From: Streptomyces albireticuli
GTDB lineage: Bacteria; Actinomycetota; Actinomycetes; Streptomycetales; Streptomycetaceae
Direction of reading: 5' to 3'
Assembly: GCF_021228125.1 (NCBI RefSeq)
Contig: NZ_JAJQQS010000009.1
Span: 262,774-326,773 of the forward strand
DNA: 64,000 nt
Below are positions 1-8,334 of the stretch, one piece after another. Numbering within the stretch: position 1 is the stretch's first letter; every line of letters begins with the position of its first letter. Under the pieces are notes generated by a model. The model searched no databases and was not told the DNA's origin. It saw only the letters and a list, made by a program, of their open reading frames with translations. The translations under genes were made by a program, and so were the position numbers.

Positions 1-10
1 GAGGTGAGTC

Positions 11-613
11 GTGGGGCGCGGTGCGTATGCGCTGGCACGGGTGGCGGTGGTCGTCAGGGCGACCGCGGGCCCGCTGTGGTGGGCGGGACTGGTGAGCGCG
101 GGCGTCGGCATCCTGGTGCCGGGGCTCACCGGGCGCCGGATCGGGGTGACGGCGGGCGCGGCGCTGTTCCTGATCACGGCCGTCGTGGTCTTCGCGGCAC
201 GCCGCGGGCGCTACGAGGAACTGGCGCGCGGCGCGTCGCGGGCGGGCCGCTCCGTCTTCCTCCAGGACCGCGCCGTGACCCTGCGGAACCGGCGGCGGGC
301 CGCCCGCCCGTGGCTGGCGCTCGCCTTCCTGGCCGCCGTCGGCTCCTCCTTCGCCGCGCCCGCCACCGCCGGGCTGGCGATGGCCGGGGCGGGCGCGGGG
401 CTGTGGGCGAAGGCCCGCTGGCTGGGCGGGCTGGAGGCGCGGGCGGAGAGTCTGCTGTGGGTGCGGGCGGACGGCGCCCGGCGCGGCCCCGCCGGGCGGG
501 ACGTACGCGGCTACGAGACCACCGGGCTCTCCGCCGGTGACGCGGCACCGGGCGGTGCCCGCCGCCGGGTCCGGCGGGCGGCCTCCCGGACGGGCGTCAG
601 CGCAGCGCGGTGA
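11..613 (+). CDS. small integral membrane protein, function unknown
   Basis: This 200-residue protein starts at a GTG six bases after GAGG, a usable ribosome binding site at the very left edge of the window. Four hydrophobic stretches are visible, near residues 23-40, 46-62, 99-118 and 119-135, separated by Arg-rich loops, so a four-helix membrane protein is likely. The C-terminal 50 residues are Arg/Ala/Gly-rich and look cytoplasmic. I recognise no family motif. Its last 17 bases overlap the end of the convergent decarboxylase gene, so the two transcripts must cross. Any operon partner would lie to the left of the window. Confidence 0.6.
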   Translation: MGRGAYALARVAVVVRATAGPLWWAGLVSAGVGILVPGLTGRRIGVTAGAALFLITAVVVFAARRGRYEELARGASRAGRSVFLQDRAVTLRNRRRAARPWLALAFLAAVGSSFAAPATAGLAMAGAGAGLWAKARWLGGLEARAESLLWVRADGARRGPAGRDVRGYETTGLSAGDAAPGGARRRVRRAASRTGVSAAR

Positions 614-2033
614 GGCCCGGGGCGAGCGTGCCGCCGCTCTCCTCGACGAGTTCGTCGAGCGACTGCGGGCGGCGGACGGGCACGAAGCGGACGTCCGGGC
701 CGAAGCGGCGCCCGCCGCGCTCCCCGGGCCCGCCGCGCTCCCCGGGCCCGCCGCGCTCCCCGTGCCCCTCGGGGAAATCCTCCGTGCGACCTTCTGCGGA
801 CGCGTAGCCGTAAACCCCCGGGCGGGGCAGAGAGTTGTACGCGAAGTGGTTCGAGAAGTAGTACGCGCCGGTGTCCAGCAGCGCCACGTGGTCGCCCGGC
901 TCCAGGAGCGGCAGCGGCCGGTCCACCGCGACCAGGTCGCCCGCGAAGCAGCACGGCCCGGCGACGTCCTGCGGCACCGGCTCGCCCTCCTTGGGCCGCC
1001 CCTCCGCGTCGAAGGCGGCCACGCGCAGCGGCCAGGCGGCGGGCGCGAACACCGTCCGCGCCGCGACCTGGGCGCCCGCGTGCGTCACCGCGATCCGCCG
1101 GCCGCCGGCCGACTTGGCGTACTCCACCCGGGCCAGCACCGTGCCGCTCTTGGCCAGCAGCGACCGGCCGAACTCCGTGACCAGGCCGTAGCGCCCGTCG
1201 AACAGGGCGGGTACGGTCACGTCGAGCAGCCGCGCGTAATCCCGGAAGCTCGGCGTCACCTCCTCGGAGGCGAAATTGACGGGCAGCCCGCCGCCGATGT
1301 CCAGGGTCCGCACCCGCTGCTCACCGACCGCCCGGTTGACCTCCTCGGCCAGCTCGTACGTGGTCCGCACCCCCTCGGCCATCAGCTCCGGCGGGCAGCC
1401 CTGCGAGCCGACGTGGGCGTGCATCCGGGTGAGCCAGGGCCGTTCCACGAAGGCGCGGACCAGCCACGCGCGCGCCCCCTCGTCCCGCAGCGCCACCCCG
1501 AACTTGGACGTCTCGGTGGCCGTGCTCATCGCCCCGATGCTGCCCGGGCCGAGCTGCGGGTTCACCCGTACGCCGAGCACGGAGGCGGTCGGCGCGGACC
1601 TTACGAGCGCGTCCAGGCGGGCCAGCTCCTGGCGGCTGTCGGCGTTGACCGCGACGCCGAGCGCGAGTGCCTCGCGCAGCTCCGCGTCCGTCTTCGCGGG
1701 GGAGTCCAGGACCGTGCGCCCCGGCCCCACCCCCGCGGCGCGCGCCAGCGCCAGCTCCCCGGGGCTCGCCACCTCGCAGCCCATCCCCTCGTCGGCGAGC
1801 AGTCGCAGCACGGGCACCAGCGACGCGGCCTTCACGGCGAAGGCGTGCAGCACCTCCGTGCCGGGCGCCGCGACCTCCTCGAACGCGGCCCGCAGCGCGG
1901 CGACGGCCTCGCGGATCCCCCGCACGTCCAGCAGCCCGGCCACGGGGTGCCGCGCGTCGACCAGGCCGTCCCGCACCGCCGCCCGGACGGCGGCCTCACG
2001 TCGCTCGCGCGCGCTCGCGCTCTCCGGACCCAT
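597..2033 (-). CDS. PLP-dependent decarboxylase, diaminopimelate/ornithine decarboxylase-like (fold type III)
   Basis: This 478-residue protein has the alanine-racemase-fold plan. HAFAVK (residues 63-68) supplies the PLP lysine K68, HVGS follows at 207-210, and the phosphate-binding IGGG lies at 246-249. EFGR (287-290) replaces the usual EPGR, and CCFAGD (361-366) and DTGAY (387-391) correspond to the active-site Cys and Tyr blocks. It probably decarboxylates an amino acid such as diaminopimelate or a basic amino acid; the substrate cannot be read from sequence. I chose the ATG at 2033 because the upstream codons are poorly biased. No lysine-pathway genes are adjacent, so it may be a secondary or specialised enzyme. 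The C-terminal part carries a GERGGP repeat encoded by an 18-bp tandem repeat. Confidence 0.75.
   Translation of the reverse strand: MGPESASARERREAAVRAAVRDGLVDARHPVAGLLDVRGIREAVAALRAAFEEVAAPGTEVLHAFAVKAASLVPVLRLLADEGMGCEVASPGELALARAAGVGPGRTVLDSPAKTDAELREALALGVAVNADSRQELARLDALVRSAPTASVLGVRVNPQLGPGSIGAMSTATETSKFGVALRDEGARAWLVRAFVERPWLTRMHAHVGSQGCPPELMAEGVRTTYELAEEVNRAVGEQRVRTLDIGGGLPVNFASEEVTPSFRDYARLLDVTVPALFDGRYGLVTEFGRSLLAKSGTVLARVEYAKSAGGRRIAVTHAGAQVAARTVFAPAAWPLRVAAFDAEGRPKEGEPVPQDVAGPCCFAGDLVAVDRPLPLLEPGDHVALLDTGAYYFSNHFAYNSLPRPGVYGYASAEGRTEDFPEGHGERGGPGERGGPGERGGRRFGPDVRFVPVRRPQSLDELVEESGGTLAPGLTALR
711..764. repeat. three tandem 18-bp repeats inside the decarboxylase gene
   Basis: The unit CCCGCCGCGCTCCCCGGG occurs at 711-728 and 729-746, and at 747-764 with one change (final GGG to GTG). 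On the coding strand it encodes repeated GERGGP hexapeptides near the C-terminus. The length is a multiple of three, so changes in copy number would keep the frame. Confidence 0.85.
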
Positions 2034-2119
2034 GCGTCCACTCCACCACCCGGCGGGGCGCGGTGCCATGGGACGGGGCCGGTCCGTTCGTACGGACGGC
2101 GCCGGACCCCGCACACCTG

Positions 2120-2148
2120 TTGACTGGAGGTATTCACTGCCACAAGAT
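2120..2148 (+). promoter_or_regulatory. candidate promoter of the hut operon
   Basis: TTGACT at 2120-2125 and CAAGAT at 2143-2148 are separated by 17 bp, a good match to a vegetative (HrdB-type) promoter. Transcription would start near 2155 and leave a leader of about 45 bases before hutU. GGGAGG near 2186-2191 is the likely ribosome binding site. Confidence 0.5.
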
Positions 2149-2200
2149 GTGAAGTGTTCTATTCAGTGGTCTCTACGGAGCGCCAGGGAGGCAGGGCACC

Positions 2201-3859
2201 ATGTCAGGACCGCGACCCGTCCGAGCACCGCGAGGTACCGAGCTGAGCACCTTGGGGTGGCAGCAGGAAGCCGCCCTGCGGATGCTGCAGAACAACCTCG
2301 ACCCGGAGGTCGCCGAGCACCCGGACAAGCTGGTCGTCTACGGCGGCACGGGCAAGGCCGCCCGTGACTGGCGCTCGTTCGACGCCATGGTGCGCACCCT
2401 GCGGACGCTCAAGCAGGACGAGACGATGCTCGTCCAGTCCGGCCGCCCGGTCGGCGTGATGCAGACGCACGAATGGGCCCCGCGCGTCCTCATCGCCAAC
2501 TCCAACCTGGTCGGCGACTGGGCCAACTGGGAGGAGTTCCGCCGCCTGGAGGCCCTCGGCCTCACCATGTACGGGCAGATGACGGCCGGTTCGTGGATCT
2601 ACATCGGCACCCAGGGCATCCTCCAGGGCACCTACGAGACCTTCGCCGCCGTCGCGGCCAAGAAGTTCGGCGGCACCCTGGCCGGGACGATCACCCTCAC
2701 GGCCGGCCTCGGTGGCATGGGCGGCGCCCAGCCCCTCGCCGTCACCATGAACGACGGCGTCGCGATCTGTATCGACTGCGACCCGCGCGCCATCGAGCGC
2801 CGCATCGAGCACCGCTACCTGGACGTGAAGGCCGACTCCCTCGACCACGCCCTCCAGCTGGCCGTGGAGGCGCGGGACGCGCGCCGCCCGCTCTCCATCG
2901 GCGTGCTGGGCAACGCCGCCGAGCTCCTCCCGCGGCTGCTCGCGATGAACGCCCCCGTCGACATCGTGACGGACCAGACCTCCGCCCACGACCCGCTGTC
3001 GTACCTCCCGGTCGGCGTCGACTTCGACGACATGGCCACGTACGCGGCCGAGAAGCCCGCCGACTTCACCACCCGGGCGCGCGAGTCCATGGCCCGGCAC
3101 GTCGAGGCCATGGTCGGCTTCCAGGACGCGGGCGCCGAGGTCTTCGACTACGGCAACTCCATCCGCGGCGAGGCCCGGCTCGCGGGCTACACCCGCGCCT
3201 TCGACTTCCCCGGCTTCGTCCCCGCCTACATCCGCCCCCTCTTCTGCGAGGGCAAGGGCCCCTTCCGCTGGGCGGCCCTCTCCGGCGACGCGGCGGACAT
3301 CCACAAGACCGACAAGGCGATGCTCGAACTCTTCCCCGAGAACGAGTCCCTCGCGCGCTGGATCAAGATGGCCGGGGAGCGGGTCCACTTCCAGGGCCTG
3401 CCCGCCCGCATCTGCTGGCTCGGCTACGGCGAGCGCGACAAGGCGGGCGAGCGCTTCAACGAGATGGTCGCCGACGGCACCCTCGCCGCGCCGCTGGCCA
3501 TCGGCCGCGACCACCTCGACTGCGGCTCGGTGGCCTCGCCCTACCGCGAGACCGAGGCCATGCTCGACGGCTCCGACGCGATCGCCGACTGGCCGCTGCT
3601 GAACGCCATGGTCAACGTCGCCTCCGGCGCCTCCTGGGTCTCCCTCCACCACGGCGGCGGCGTCGGCATGGGCCGCTCCATCCACGCGGGCCAGGTCACG
3701 GTCGCCGACGGCACGAAGCTCGCGGGCGAGAAGATCCGCCGGGTGCTGACGAACGACCCGGGGATGGGTGTGATCCGGCACGTCGACGCGGGGTACGACA
3801 TCGCGGAGTCGGTGGCGGAGGACAAGGGCGTGCGCGTCCCGATGCGGGAGGACTCGTGA
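2201..3859 (+). CDS. hutU: urocanate hydratase
   Basis: This 552-residue protein converts urocanate to 4-imidazolone-5-propanoate, the second step of histidine breakdown. It has the family NAD-binding block GLGGMGGAQP (about 169-178) and the conserved DHLDCG segment with the active-site Cys at 441. VYGGTGKAARDW, MTAGSW and THEWAPRVLIANSNLVG are also urocanase hallmarks. The length matches bacterial urocanases. It is the first gene of a four-gene hut operon; its stop overlaps the next GTG start in a GTGA. The first-step enzyme, histidine ammonia-lyase, is not in this window. Confidence 0.96.
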   Translation: MSGPRPVRAPRGTELSTLGWQQEAALRMLQNNLDPEVAEHPDKLVVYGGTGKAARDWRSFDAMVRTLRTLKQDETMLVQSGRPVGVMQTHEWAPRVLIANSNLVGDWANWEEFRRLEALGLTMYGQMTAGSWIYIGTQGILQGTYETFAAVAAKKFGGTLAGTITLTAGLGGMGGAQPLAVTMNDGVAICIDCDPRAIERRIEHRYLDVKADSLDHALQLAVEARDARRPLSIGVLGNAAELLPRLLAMNAPVDIVTDQTSAHDPLSYLPVGVDFDDMATYAAEKPADFTTRARESMARHVEAMVGFQDAGAEVFDYGNSIRGEARLAGYTRAFDFPGFVPAYIRPLFCEGKGPFRWAALSGDAADIHKTDKAMLELFPENESLARWIKMAGERVHFQGLPARICWLGYGERDKAGERFNEMVADGTLAAPLAIGRDHLDCGSVASPYRETEAMLDGSDAIADWPLLNAMVNVASGASWVSLHHGGGVGMGRSIHAGQVTVADGTKLAGEKIRRVLTNDPGMGVIRHVDAGYDIAESVAEDKGVRVPMREDS

Positions 3860-5205
3860 GCGACGTCGCGGGCAATCGTGCCGCGGGGCGGCACGGGTGG
3901 GCGCGACCGGCCCACCGGCCCGCACCGGAAGCGGGTGCCCCCGGTGGGGCCGACCGTACGTCGCCGGGTGCGGGTGGGGTTGTGCCCACCACCGGTGGCG
4001 CCTCGTTCCACGAGATGTGGCGTGACCTCCTCCCCCTCGGCCGCGACCGGGAAAGCGGCGGATACCGCCGCTACGCCTGGACCCCCGCCGACACCGACTG
4101 CCGTGAATGGTTCAAGGCGCAGGCCGAGACCCGCGGGCTCACCTACGAGCTCGACCGCAACGGCAACCAGTGGGCCTGGCTCGGCGACCCCACCGCCGGC
4201 GACGCCGTCGTCACCGGCTCGCACCTGGACTCCGTCCCGGACGGCGGCGCCTTCGACGGCCCGCTCGGCGTCGTGTCGTCCTTCGCCGCGCTGGACGAGC
4301 TGCGCTCGCGCGGCGCGAAGCCGGGCCGCCCCCTCGCCGTCGTCAACTTCGGCGACGAGGAGGGCGCCCGCTTCGGGCTGGCCTGCGTGGGCTCCCGGCT
4401 GGCCGCCGGACAGCTCACCCTCGACAAGGCCCGGGAGCTGCGCGACGCCGACGGCGTCACCCTGCCGCAGGCGATGGAGCGCGCCGGGTACGACCCGGAG
4501 GCCATCGGGGCCGACCCCGAGCGGCTGGCCCGGATCGGCGCCTTCGTCGAACTGCACGTCGAACAGGGCCGGGCCCTGGACCTCTCCGGCGACCGGGTGG
4601 GCATCGCCTCCGCCATCTGGCCGCACGGCCGCTGGCGGTTCGACTTCCACGGCGAGGCCAACCACGCGGGCACCACCCGTATCGACGACCGCCGCGACCC
4701 CATGCTCACCTACGCCAACACCGTCCTCGCCGCCCGGAAGAAGGCCCGGCTCGCCGGTGCCCTCGCCACCTTCGGCAAGATCAGCGTCGAGCCGAACGGG
4801 GTCAACGCCATCCCGTCCCTGGTCCGCGGCTGGCTGGACTCCCGCGCCGCCGACCAGGACACCCTCGACCTGGTGATCGCCGAGATCGAGAAGGCGGCCG
4901 TCGAGCGCGGCGAGCGCGACGGCGTCGACGTCCGGATCACCCGGGAGTCGTTCACCCCCGTCGTCGAATTCGAACACGCACTGCGCGACGAGCTCGGCCG
5001 GATCCTGGGCGGGAACGTCCCCGTCCTCGGCACGGGCGCGGGACACGACGCCGGAATCCTCTCCGGGACCGTCCCGACCGCCATGCTGTTCGTACGCAAC
5101 CCCACGGGCGTCTCGCACTCACCCGCCGAGACGGCGGACGAGGACGACTGCCTGGCCGGGGTGACCGCACTCGCCGACGTACTGGAGGGCCTGGCGTGTC
5201 GCTGA
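3856..5205 (+). CDS. M20-family amidohydrolase (annotated type: allantoate amidohydrolase); probable N-formylglutamate hydrolase of the hut pathway
   Basis: This 449-residue zinc-dependent hydrolase of the hydantoinase/carbamoylase group carries GSHLDSVPDGG (121-131) with metal ligands H123 and D134, GDEEGARF (167-174) and ELHVEQG. Homologs are usually labelled allantoate amidohydrolase. Its place between hutU and the formimidoylglutamate deiminase gene instead suggests it removes the formyl group from N-formylglutamate; that assignment is inference. The GTG at 3856 overlaps the hutU stop and has GGGAGG just upstream. However, the first 43 codons are weakly GC3-biased, and a GTG at 3982 preceded by GGTGGGG would give a protein without this unusual N-terminal extension, so the start is uncertain. 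Confidence 0.85.
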   Translation: MSDVAGNRAAGRHGWARPAHRPAPEAGAPGGADRTSPGAGGVVPTTGGASFHEMWRDLLPLGRDRESGGYRRYAWTPADTDCREWFKAQAETRGLTYELDRNGNQWAWLGDPTAGDAVVTGSHLDSVPDGGAFDGPLGVVSSFAALDELRSRGAKPGRPLAVVNFGDEEGARFGLACVGSRLAAGQLTLDKARELRDADGVTLPQAMERAGYDPEAIGADPERLARIGAFVELHVEQGRALDLSGDRVGIASAIWPHGRWRFDFHGEANHAGTTRIDDRRDPMLTYANTVLAARKKARLAGALATFGKISVEPNGVNAIPSLVRGWLDSRAADQDTLDLVIAEIEKAAVERGERDGVDVRITRESFTPVVEFEHALRDELGRILGGNVPVLGTGAGHDAGILSGTVPTAMLFVRNPTGVSHSPAETADEDDCLAGVTALADVLEGLACR

Positions 5206-6542
5206 CGGCACAGACTTACTGGGCGGAGCACGCCTGGCTCGACAACGGGGTCGAGCGGGGCGTGGTCGTCAAAACGGGCACGGACGGCCGGATCGCGTCC
5301 GTCCGCAAGGGGGTGAAGAAGCCGCCGACGGGCTCCGTGACCCTGCGCGGCCTCACACTCCCGGGGCTGGCCAACGCCCATTCGCACGCGTTCCACCGCG
5401 CCCTGCGGGGCACCGTGCAGCAGGGCGAGGGGACCTTCTGGACCTGGCGCGACCTCATGTACGGCGTCGCCGACCGGCTCACCCCCGACACCTACTACGC
5501 GCTGGCCCGCGCGGTGTACGCCGAGATGGCCCTCGCCGGCATCACCGCCGTCGGTGAGTTCCACTACCTCCACCACGCCCCCGGCGGCGGCGCCTACGAC
5601 AACCCCAACGCCATGGGCGAGGCCCTGATCGCCGCGGCCGCCGAGGCGGGCATCCGCATCACCCTCCTCGACACCTGCTACCTCTCCTCCGGCTTCGGCG
5701 CGCCGCCCAGCCGGCACCAGCTCCGCTTCAGCGACACCACCGCCGAGCGGTGGGCCGAGCGGGCCGCCGGGCTCAAGGGCGACGACAACACCCGGATCGG
5801 CGCGGCCGTCCACTCCGTACGGGCCGTGCCCGTCGATCAGCTGGCCACCGTCGCCGCCTGGGCCGACGAGCGCGAGGCGCCGCTGCACGTCCACCTCTCG
5901 GAGCAGACCGCCGAGAACGACGCCTGCGTCGAGGCCCACGGCTTCACCCCCACCACCCTCCTGGCCGACCACGGTGTGCTCGGCCCCCGCACCACCGCCG
6001 TCCACGCCACCCACCTCACCCCCGGGGACATCCGCCTCCTGGGCCACTCCGGCACCGGTGTGTGCATGTGCCCCACCACCGAGCGGGACCTCGCCGACGG
6101 CATCGGCCCGGCGCCCAAGCTGCAGAGCGCGGGCTCGCCGCTCTCCCTCGGCAGCGACAGCCACGCCGTCATCGACATCCTCGAAGAGGCGCGCGCGATG
6201 GAGCTCGACGAGCGGCTGCACACCCGTACGCGCGGCCACTGGACCGCGTCCCAGCTGCTGCGCGCCGCCACCGCGGACGGCCACGCCGCTCTCGGCTGGC
6301 ACGACGCGGGCGGCATCCGGGCGGGCGCGCTCGCGGACCTCACCACGATCGCGCTGGACACGGTGCGCACGGCGGGCCCGCCGCCGGAGCTCGCCGTCGA
6401 GACGGCCGTGTTCGCGGCGACCAACGCGGACGTCCGGGACACCGTCGTCGGCGGCCGGCACATCGTGCGCGAAGGAACCCACCAGCTCGTGCCCGAGGTG
6501 GGGCAGGCGCTGGCCGAGGCCGTCGCGGACCTGCGCGCCTGA
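5196..6542 (+). CDS. hutF: formimidoylglutamate deiminase
   Basis: This 448-residue amidohydrolase-superfamily enzyme hydrolyses N-formimidoyl-L-glutamate to N-formyl-L-glutamate and ammonia. AHSHAFHRAL (61-70) supplies the metal-binding H62 and H64. HVHLSEQ lies mid-protein and LGSDSHA carries the catalytic Asp region. The combination AHSHAFHR plus HLSEQ is typical of HutF rather than of guanine deaminase or HutI. The GTG start overlaps the preceding gene by 10 bp, implying translational coupling. Its presence shows that histidine is degraded through formylglutamate, not by direct HutG cleavage of formimidoylglutamate. Confidence 0.92.
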   Translation: MSLTAQTYWAEHAWLDNGVERGVVVKTGTDGRIASVRKGVKKPPTGSVTLRGLTLPGLANAHSHAFHRALRGTVQQGEGTFWTWRDLMYGVADRLTPDTYYALARAVYAEMALAGITAVGEFHYLHHAPGGGAYDNPNAMGEALIAAAAEAGIRITLLDTCYLSSGFGAPPSRHQLRFSDTTAERWAERAAGLKGDDNTRIGAAVHSVRAVPVDQLATVAAWADEREAPLHVHLSEQTAENDACVEAHGFTPTTLLADHGVLGPRTTAVHATHLTPGDIRLLGHSGTGVCMCPTTERDLADGIGPAPKLQSAGSPLSLGSDSHAVIDILEEARAMELDERLHTRTRGHWTASQLLRAATADGHAALGWHDAGGIRAGALADLTTIALDTVRTAGPPPELAVETAVFAATNADVRDTVVGGRHIVREGTHQLVPEVGQALAEAVADLRA

Positions 6543-6586
6543 GCCCCAGGAAGCCACCGAGAAACCCGAAGGAGCACCGACCGCCC

Positions 6587-7756
6587 ATGGCGACCACGGT
6601 CATCACCAACATCAGCAGTCTCGTCACCAACGACCCGTCCCTCGGTGCGGGCCCCCTCGGCCTGATCGAGGACGCGGCGGTCGTCGTCGACGGTGACCGC
6701 GTCGCCTGGGTCGGTACGGTCGGTGGAGCACCCGCCGCCGACGAACGCGTCGACGCCGGGGGCCGGGCCGTGCTCCCCGGCTTCGTCGACTCCCACTCGC
6801 ACCTGGTCTTCGCGGGCGACCGCACCGCCGAGTTCAACGCCCGGATGTCCGGCAGGAGCTACAGCGCCGGCGGCATCCGTGTCACCGTCGCCGCCACCCG
6901 CGCCGCGAGCGACGAGGAGCTGGCGGCCAACCTCCGCCGCTATCTGCGCGAGGCGCTGCGCCAGGGCACCACCACCCTGGAGACCAAGTCCGGCTACGGC
7001 CTCACCGTCGAGCAGGAGGCGCGCGCCCTGCGCATCGCCGCCGCCCAGACCGACGAGGTCACCTACCTCGGCGCCCACATCGTCCCGCCCGACCACGCCG
7101 ACGACCCGGCTGGCTACGTCGACCTCGTCACCGGCCCGATGCTGGACGCCTGCGCCCCGCACGCCCGCTGGATCGACGTCTTCTGCGAGAAGGGCGCCTT
7201 CGACGGCGACCAGGCCCGTACGATCCTCACCGCGGGCGCCGCCCGGGGCCTCGTCCCCCGCGTCCACGCCAATCAGCTGTCCTACGGGCCCGGCGTCCAG
7301 CTCGCCGTCGAGCTCGGCGCCGCCTCCGCCGACCACTGCACCCACCTCACCGACGCCGACGTCGACGCCCTCGCGAGCGGTGACACCGTGGCCACCCTCC
7401 TGCCGGGCGCGGAGTTCTCCACCCGCGCCCAGTGGCCGAACGCCCGCCGCCTCCTCGACGCGGGTGCCACCGTCGCGCTCTCCACGGACTGCAACCCCGG
7501 CTCGTCCTTCACCAGTTCGATGCCGTTCTGCGTCGCCCTGGCCGTCCGTGACATGGGGATGACCCCCGACGAGGCCGTGTGGGCCGCCACGGCGGGCGGC
7601 GCGGCGGCCCTGCGCCGTACCGACATCGGCCGGCTCTCCCCGGGGGCCCGGGCCGACCTCGCCCTGCTCGACGCCCCCAGCCACGTCCACCTCGCCTACC
7701 GCCCGGGGGTCCCCCTGGTCTCGGCGGTGTGGCGGCGCGGCGTCCGCGAGCTCTGA
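6587..7756 (+). CDS. hutI: imidazolonepropionase
   Basis: This 389-residue enzyme opens the imidazolone ring of 4-imidazolone-5-propanoate to give N-formimidoyl-L-glutamate. SHSHLVFAGDR (69-79) gives the metal ligands H70 and H72, and ETKSGYGL, RVHANQLS and STDCNPGSS are HutI signatures. GAAGGAG upstream is a somewhat distant ribosome binding site. The gene is last in the hut operon, 44 bp after hutF. Only 15 bp separate its stop from the end of the convergent nitroreductase gene, with no room for a terminator. Confidence 0.95.
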   Translation: MATTVITNISSLVTNDPSLGAGPLGLIEDAAVVVDGDRVAWVGTVGGAPAADERVDAGGRAVLPGFVDSHSHLVFAGDRTAEFNARMSGRSYSAGGIRVTVAATRAASDEELAANLRRYLREALRQGTTTLETKSGYGLTVEQEARALRIAAAQTDEVTYLGAHIVPPDHADDPAGYVDLVTGPMLDACAPHARWIDVFCEKGAFDGDQARTILTAGAARGLVPRVHANQLSYGPGVQLAVELGAASADHCTHLTDADVDALASGDTVATLLPGAEFSTRAQWPNARRLLDAGATVALSTDCNPGSSFTSSMPFCVALAVRDMGMTPDEAVWAATAGGAAALRRTDIGRLSPGARADLALLDAPSHVHLAYRPGVPLVSAVWRRGVREL

Positions 7757-7771
7757 CGGCGCCCGGGAGCC

Positions 7772-8275
7772 TCAGTGCGACGGCGTGACCGGTTCCAGCG
7801 CCACCAGGGGAGTCGTCCGTCCCGCCCGGAGCGCCCGTTCGCGGAAGTCCGCGAAGGCCGGATCGACCGCGATCTGACGGGCCCACAGCGCGTCGTGCTC
7901 GGCCTCGTCCACGAGCCGGGCTCGTACGGCACGGCGTTCCGCGCCGACCTCCACGATCGCCTCGGGCGAGGCCGTCAGATTGTGGAACCAGGCCGGGGCG
8001 GTCGGCGACCCGCCGTTCGACGCGAAGACCACGAGCCGGCCCGCGCCGTCCTCCAGATGGACGAGGGGAGTGGTGCGCGGCAGCCCGCTGCGGGCCCCGA
8101 GGGTGGTGAGGAGCAGCAGCTTCACCCCGGCGAACCGCCCTCCCACCCGGCCGGCGTTGGCCCGGAACTCCTCGATGACGCGGAGGTTGAAGGGGTTGCC
8201 GCCGGCAGAGGGGGCAGCGGGAGCGGTGGGAGCGGCGGAAGGGGAATCGGCCGTGGCGGCCGCGGTGTTCGTCAT
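7772..8275 (-). CDS. deazaflavin (F420)-dependent nitroreductase-family protein
   Basis: This 167-residue protein resembles the DDN/DUF385 split-barrel family. A low-complexity Ala/Pro N-terminus (about 1-25) is followed by NPFNLRVIEEFRANAGRVGG, a LLLLTTLGARSG core, TPLVHLEDG and ASNGGSPTAPAWFHNL. Family members bind coenzyme F420 and reduce nitro or quinone compounds; the substrate here is unknown. F420 biosynthesis genes (fbiA, fbiB) occur near 42-44 kb, so the cofactor is available. The gene is divergent from a MerR regulator, and no ribosome binding site precedes its ATG. A promoter placed so that transcription starts at or within a few bases of the ATG suggests a leaderless message. Confidence 0.85.
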   Translation of the reverse strand: MTNTAAATADSPSAAPTAPAAPSAGGNPFNLRVIEEFRANAGRVGGRFAGVKLLLLTTLGARSGLPRTTPLVHLEDGAGRLVVFASNGGSPTAPAWFHNLTASPEAIVEVGAERRAVRARLVDEAEHDALWARQIAVDPAFADFRERALRAGRTTPLVALEPVTPSH

Positions 8276-8283
8276 GACCGCAA

Positions 8284-8314
8284 CGCTAAATTCTCACACC
8301 CGTGTGAGATTCAA
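8284..8314 (-). promoter_or_regulatory. MerR-type operator/promoter of the nitroreductase gene
   Basis: On the minus strand TTGAAT (8314-8309) and TTAGCG (8289-8284) are 19 bp apart, or TTTAGC with 18 bp. The over-long spacer is filled by the perfect palindrome TCTCACACCCGTGTGAGA (8292-8309). A palindrome inside a long spacer is how MerR regulators control promoters by DNA twisting. The -10 ends 8 bases before the ATG at 8275. Confidence 0.7.
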
Positions 8315-8334
8315 GAGGATGTGGGGCGGGTCAT

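Noticed and set aside
2204..3925. Long open frame antisense to hutU
   Set aside because: It mirrors the third-position bias of hutU and encodes no recognisable domain; such shadow frames occur opposite most genes here.
3856..5205. Allantoin degradation cluster
   Set aside because: Only the M20 gene suggests it; all neighbours are hut genes and no allantoinase or ureidoglycolate gene is present.
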